NCBI GenBank assembly: GCA_003023125.1 | Contig: PXSY01000082.1 | Span: 1 to 6,922 of the forward strand | Direction of reading: 5' to 3' | Length of the DNA stretch: 6,922 nucleotides | Source of the DNA: Bacteroidetes bacterium QH_10_64_19 | GTDB lineage: Bacteria; Bacteroidota; Rhodothermia; Rhodothermales; Salinibacteraceae | In this document: in pieces, positions 5,575-6,922 of the stretch | Layout of the letters: each line of letters begins with the position of its first letter | How positions within the stretch are numbered: position 1 is the first letter of the stretch | Notes under the pieces: model-generated | Database searches by the model: none | What the model was told of the DNA's origin: nothing | What the model saw: the letters and a program-made list of their open reading frames with translations, nothing else | Program-made: the position numbers and the translations under genes

Positions 5575-6588
5575 ATGAACCGAGAGTCACGGTACGTTTA
5601 CGACCCGGAGACCTGCTCCTTCAAAGAGATTGAAACGACTTGGAAAGACGCCCTGGCGCACGTCGGACAGACTGTAGGGTTGGCCGTCATCCTAGCCGGG
5701 CTCCTGGTCTGGGGCCTGGATCGGCACTGGGTGAGCTCTCCCCACGAGGAAGCGCTGGAGGTCGAAAACGCGGCTCTCGAACGTCAGCTCGATCAGGTGA
5801 ACAACCGGATGACACGCCTCTCGGCTCGGCTCGACACATTGGCCAAGAGGGATCGCACGCTTTATCGCCGCCTCTTCCAGATGAGTCCGATTTCAAAGGA
5901 CGTCCGTCAGGTAGGCGTTGGGGGCACCGATCCGTACAAGCAGTTTGAGGGAATGGAGGCCGAGACCAAGTCGCTCTTGAAAAACACAGCTGAGAAGCTC
6001 GACAAGCTTGAGCGGCAGATGAGTCTGCAAAAATCCAGTTACCAAGAGCTCTATCGCGTTGCTCGGGAGCGTCGGAAACGGCTTCGGCAGCTGCCGGCCA
6101 TTCGTCCAGCGGACGGGCGTATCATTTCGAACTTTGGAATGCGGCAGCATCCGATTCTGAAGGTCCGCAAGATGCACAAGGGGGTTGATTTTCTTCTCCG
6201 CACGGGGTCGCCTGTCATGGCCACGGCGGAGGGGATCGTGAAGAGCACGGAACAGAGTCCCAGCTATGGCAAGGTGGTCGAGATTCAGCATCCGGAGGCG
6301 GGGTACATGACCCGGTACGCCCACCTATCCGAGATCCCGGACGACATTTATTCCGGGCGAAAGGTGCAACGGGGCGATACCATTGCGTACAGTGGAAACT
6401 CAGGGCTGTCAACGGGTCCACATCTACACTACGAAGTGCATGATCAGGACGGGGAGGCCCTCGATCCCATGCATTTCCTGATGCCGGACATGAACCCGGA
6501 GAGCTACCGTGAGCTTGAGCGGCGGACCGAGAAGTATCGAGCGAGCACGATGCAGGACGATCCCGCTTCCGCCCCCGCCGCTCGGTAG
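5575..6588 (+). CDS. Membrane-anchored M23 (LytM-type) peptidase with coiled coil
   Basis: This protein is likely a periplasm-facing zinc endopeptidase, or LytM-domain regulator, acting on peptidoglycan cross-links. The 337 residues comprise a short cytoplasmic N-terminus with YVYDPETCSFKEIE (7-20), one transmembrane segment (about 33-49), a coiled-coil region (about 58-170) and a C-terminal M23 domain (about 175-302). Expected zinc ligands are present: H201 and D205 in HKGVD, and H285 in GPHLHYEV. H250 (YAHLS) and H283 are also conserved, so the domain should be catalytically active. A polar tail (310-337) follows. ATG 5575 is chosen because it starts immediately before the conserved N-terminal motif. 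The frame stays open back to ATG 5404, but those 57 extra residues are Pro/Ser-rich, have weaker third-position GC and span the hairpin leader. ATG 5554 is another candidate. It has its own promoter and is probably transcribed separately from hprK. Confidence 0.92.
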   Translation: MNRESRYVYDPETCSFKEIETTWKDALAHVGQTVGLAVILAGLLVWGLDRHWVSSPHEEALEVENAALERQLDQVNNRMTRLSARLDTLAKRDRTLYRRLFQMSPISKDVRQVGVGGTDPYKQFEGMEAETKSLLKNTAEKLDKLERQMSLQKSSYQELYRVARERRKRLRQLPAIRPADGRIISNFGMRQHPILKVRKMHKGVDFLLRTGSPVMATAEGIVKSTEQSPSYGKVVEIQHPEAGYMTRYAHLSEIPDDIYSGRKVQRGDTIAYSGNSGLSTGPHLHYEVHDQDGEALDPMHFLMPDMNPESYRELERRTEKYRASTMQDDPASAPAAR

Positions 6589-6922
6589 AGCCCCGGATGT
6601 CATGCCGGTGATGCCGTATGGGTGAACGGGGGACTCCATTCTCGTCCCTTGTGCCGTCTGTCGTTCAGAGAGGGTTTGCACGAACGCTTTGCTTGCAGGG
6701 CCTCAGCGCATCCGTCTTCCCTGCTGGACCTAGTTCTGAACGCATTCGGAGAGCAGATTCTGGCGTCCGGTCCCTCCTGTCTCTGTCGACAGGGGAGCAT
6801 CTTCGGCTCAAAGTGGTAGACAGTTCAAAACAAGCCCCCGTCGGGTTCTTTTGCGACAGGCTGCATCCCGGAGCTTCTTGACGCCTCTCCTCTCATGTTC
6901 ACACGTTCTGCGACGGATCCCC
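6589..6922. other. Gene-free right edge
   Basis: These 334 bases hold no convincing gene. Short open frames of 65-87 codons overlap on both strands but show no recognisable motif and include low-complexity Ser/Arg stretches. CCTGTC (6776-6781) and GACAGG (6788-6793) can form a small hairpin without a T-run. An ATG at 6895 opens a frame (MFTRSATDP) that reaches the window edge; it could be the start of the next gene, but nine codons are too few to judge. No clear promoter was found. Confidence 0.5.
6826..6853 (+). terminator. Possible terminator hairpin
   Basis: CAAAACAAGCCC (6826-6837) can pair with GGGTTCTTTTG (6843-6853) across a CCGTC loop, with one mismatch and one bulged G. The A-rich and T-rich arms would let it work in either direction. 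It lies about 240 bases beyond the M23 stop codon. The GC part of the stem is only three pairs, so this is tentative. Confidence 0.35.

Noticed and set aside
6618..6881. 87-codon frame after the M23 gene
   Set aside because: No start context, no recognisable motif, Ser/Arg-rich low-complexity composition, and overlapping frames on the other strand of similar length.

Overview
The window reads as a chromosomal stretch of a GC-rich, Bacteroidota-like bacterium. The best guess is the Rhodothermota/Salinibacter group. This rests on high G+C, acidic housekeeping proteins, an M23 peptidase with a Bacteroidota-style N-terminus (YVYDPETCSFKEIE), and start codons with no Shine-Dalgarno sequence. The taxonomic call is an inference; no rRNA or tRNA gene is present to anchor it.

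Six complete genes, all on the + strand, make up most of the window. In order they are: a CDP-alcohol phosphatidyltransferase (pgsA-like, 264-887); the SRP receptor GTPase ftsY (1048-2022); methionyl-tRNA formyltransferase fmt (2173-3096); a MoxR-family AAA+ ATPase (3237-4232); HPr kinase/phosphorylase hprK (4306-5322); and a membrane-anchored M23 (LytM-type) peptidase (5575-6588). All have intact motifs and there is no frameshift. They share a general envelope and protein-biogenesis theme: phospholipid synthesis, membrane targeting of nascent proteins, initiator tRNA formylation, an AAA+ chaperone, and cell-wall remodelling. HprK is the regulatory outlier. Gaps are 70-250 bp, so a single tight operon is not evident.

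The less ordinary content lies between the genes. A short repeat element occurs twice in opposite orientation (121-235 and 2031-2108) and brackets the pgsA-ftsY block; a 13-base piece of its end recurs at the left edge of the window. Degenerate 7- or 8-base periodic repeats lie before ftsY, across the ftsY stop codon, before fmt, and directly against the moxR start. The moxR stop codon sits in a perfect 11-base tandem duplication. The hprK-M23 gap holds the one clear promoter (TTGACA, 17 bases, TATATT), followed by a leader of about 180 bases with a perfect 11-bp hairpin and a second smaller one.

The last 334 bases (6589-6922) contain no convincing gene. They hold a possible terminator hairpin at 6826-6853, and an ATG at 6895 that could begin a gene continuing outside the window. 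I found no CRISPR array, insertion sequence, phage gene or defence system. The window is mainly core genome; its novelty is in intergenic repeats and leader structure, not in a new multi-gene system.
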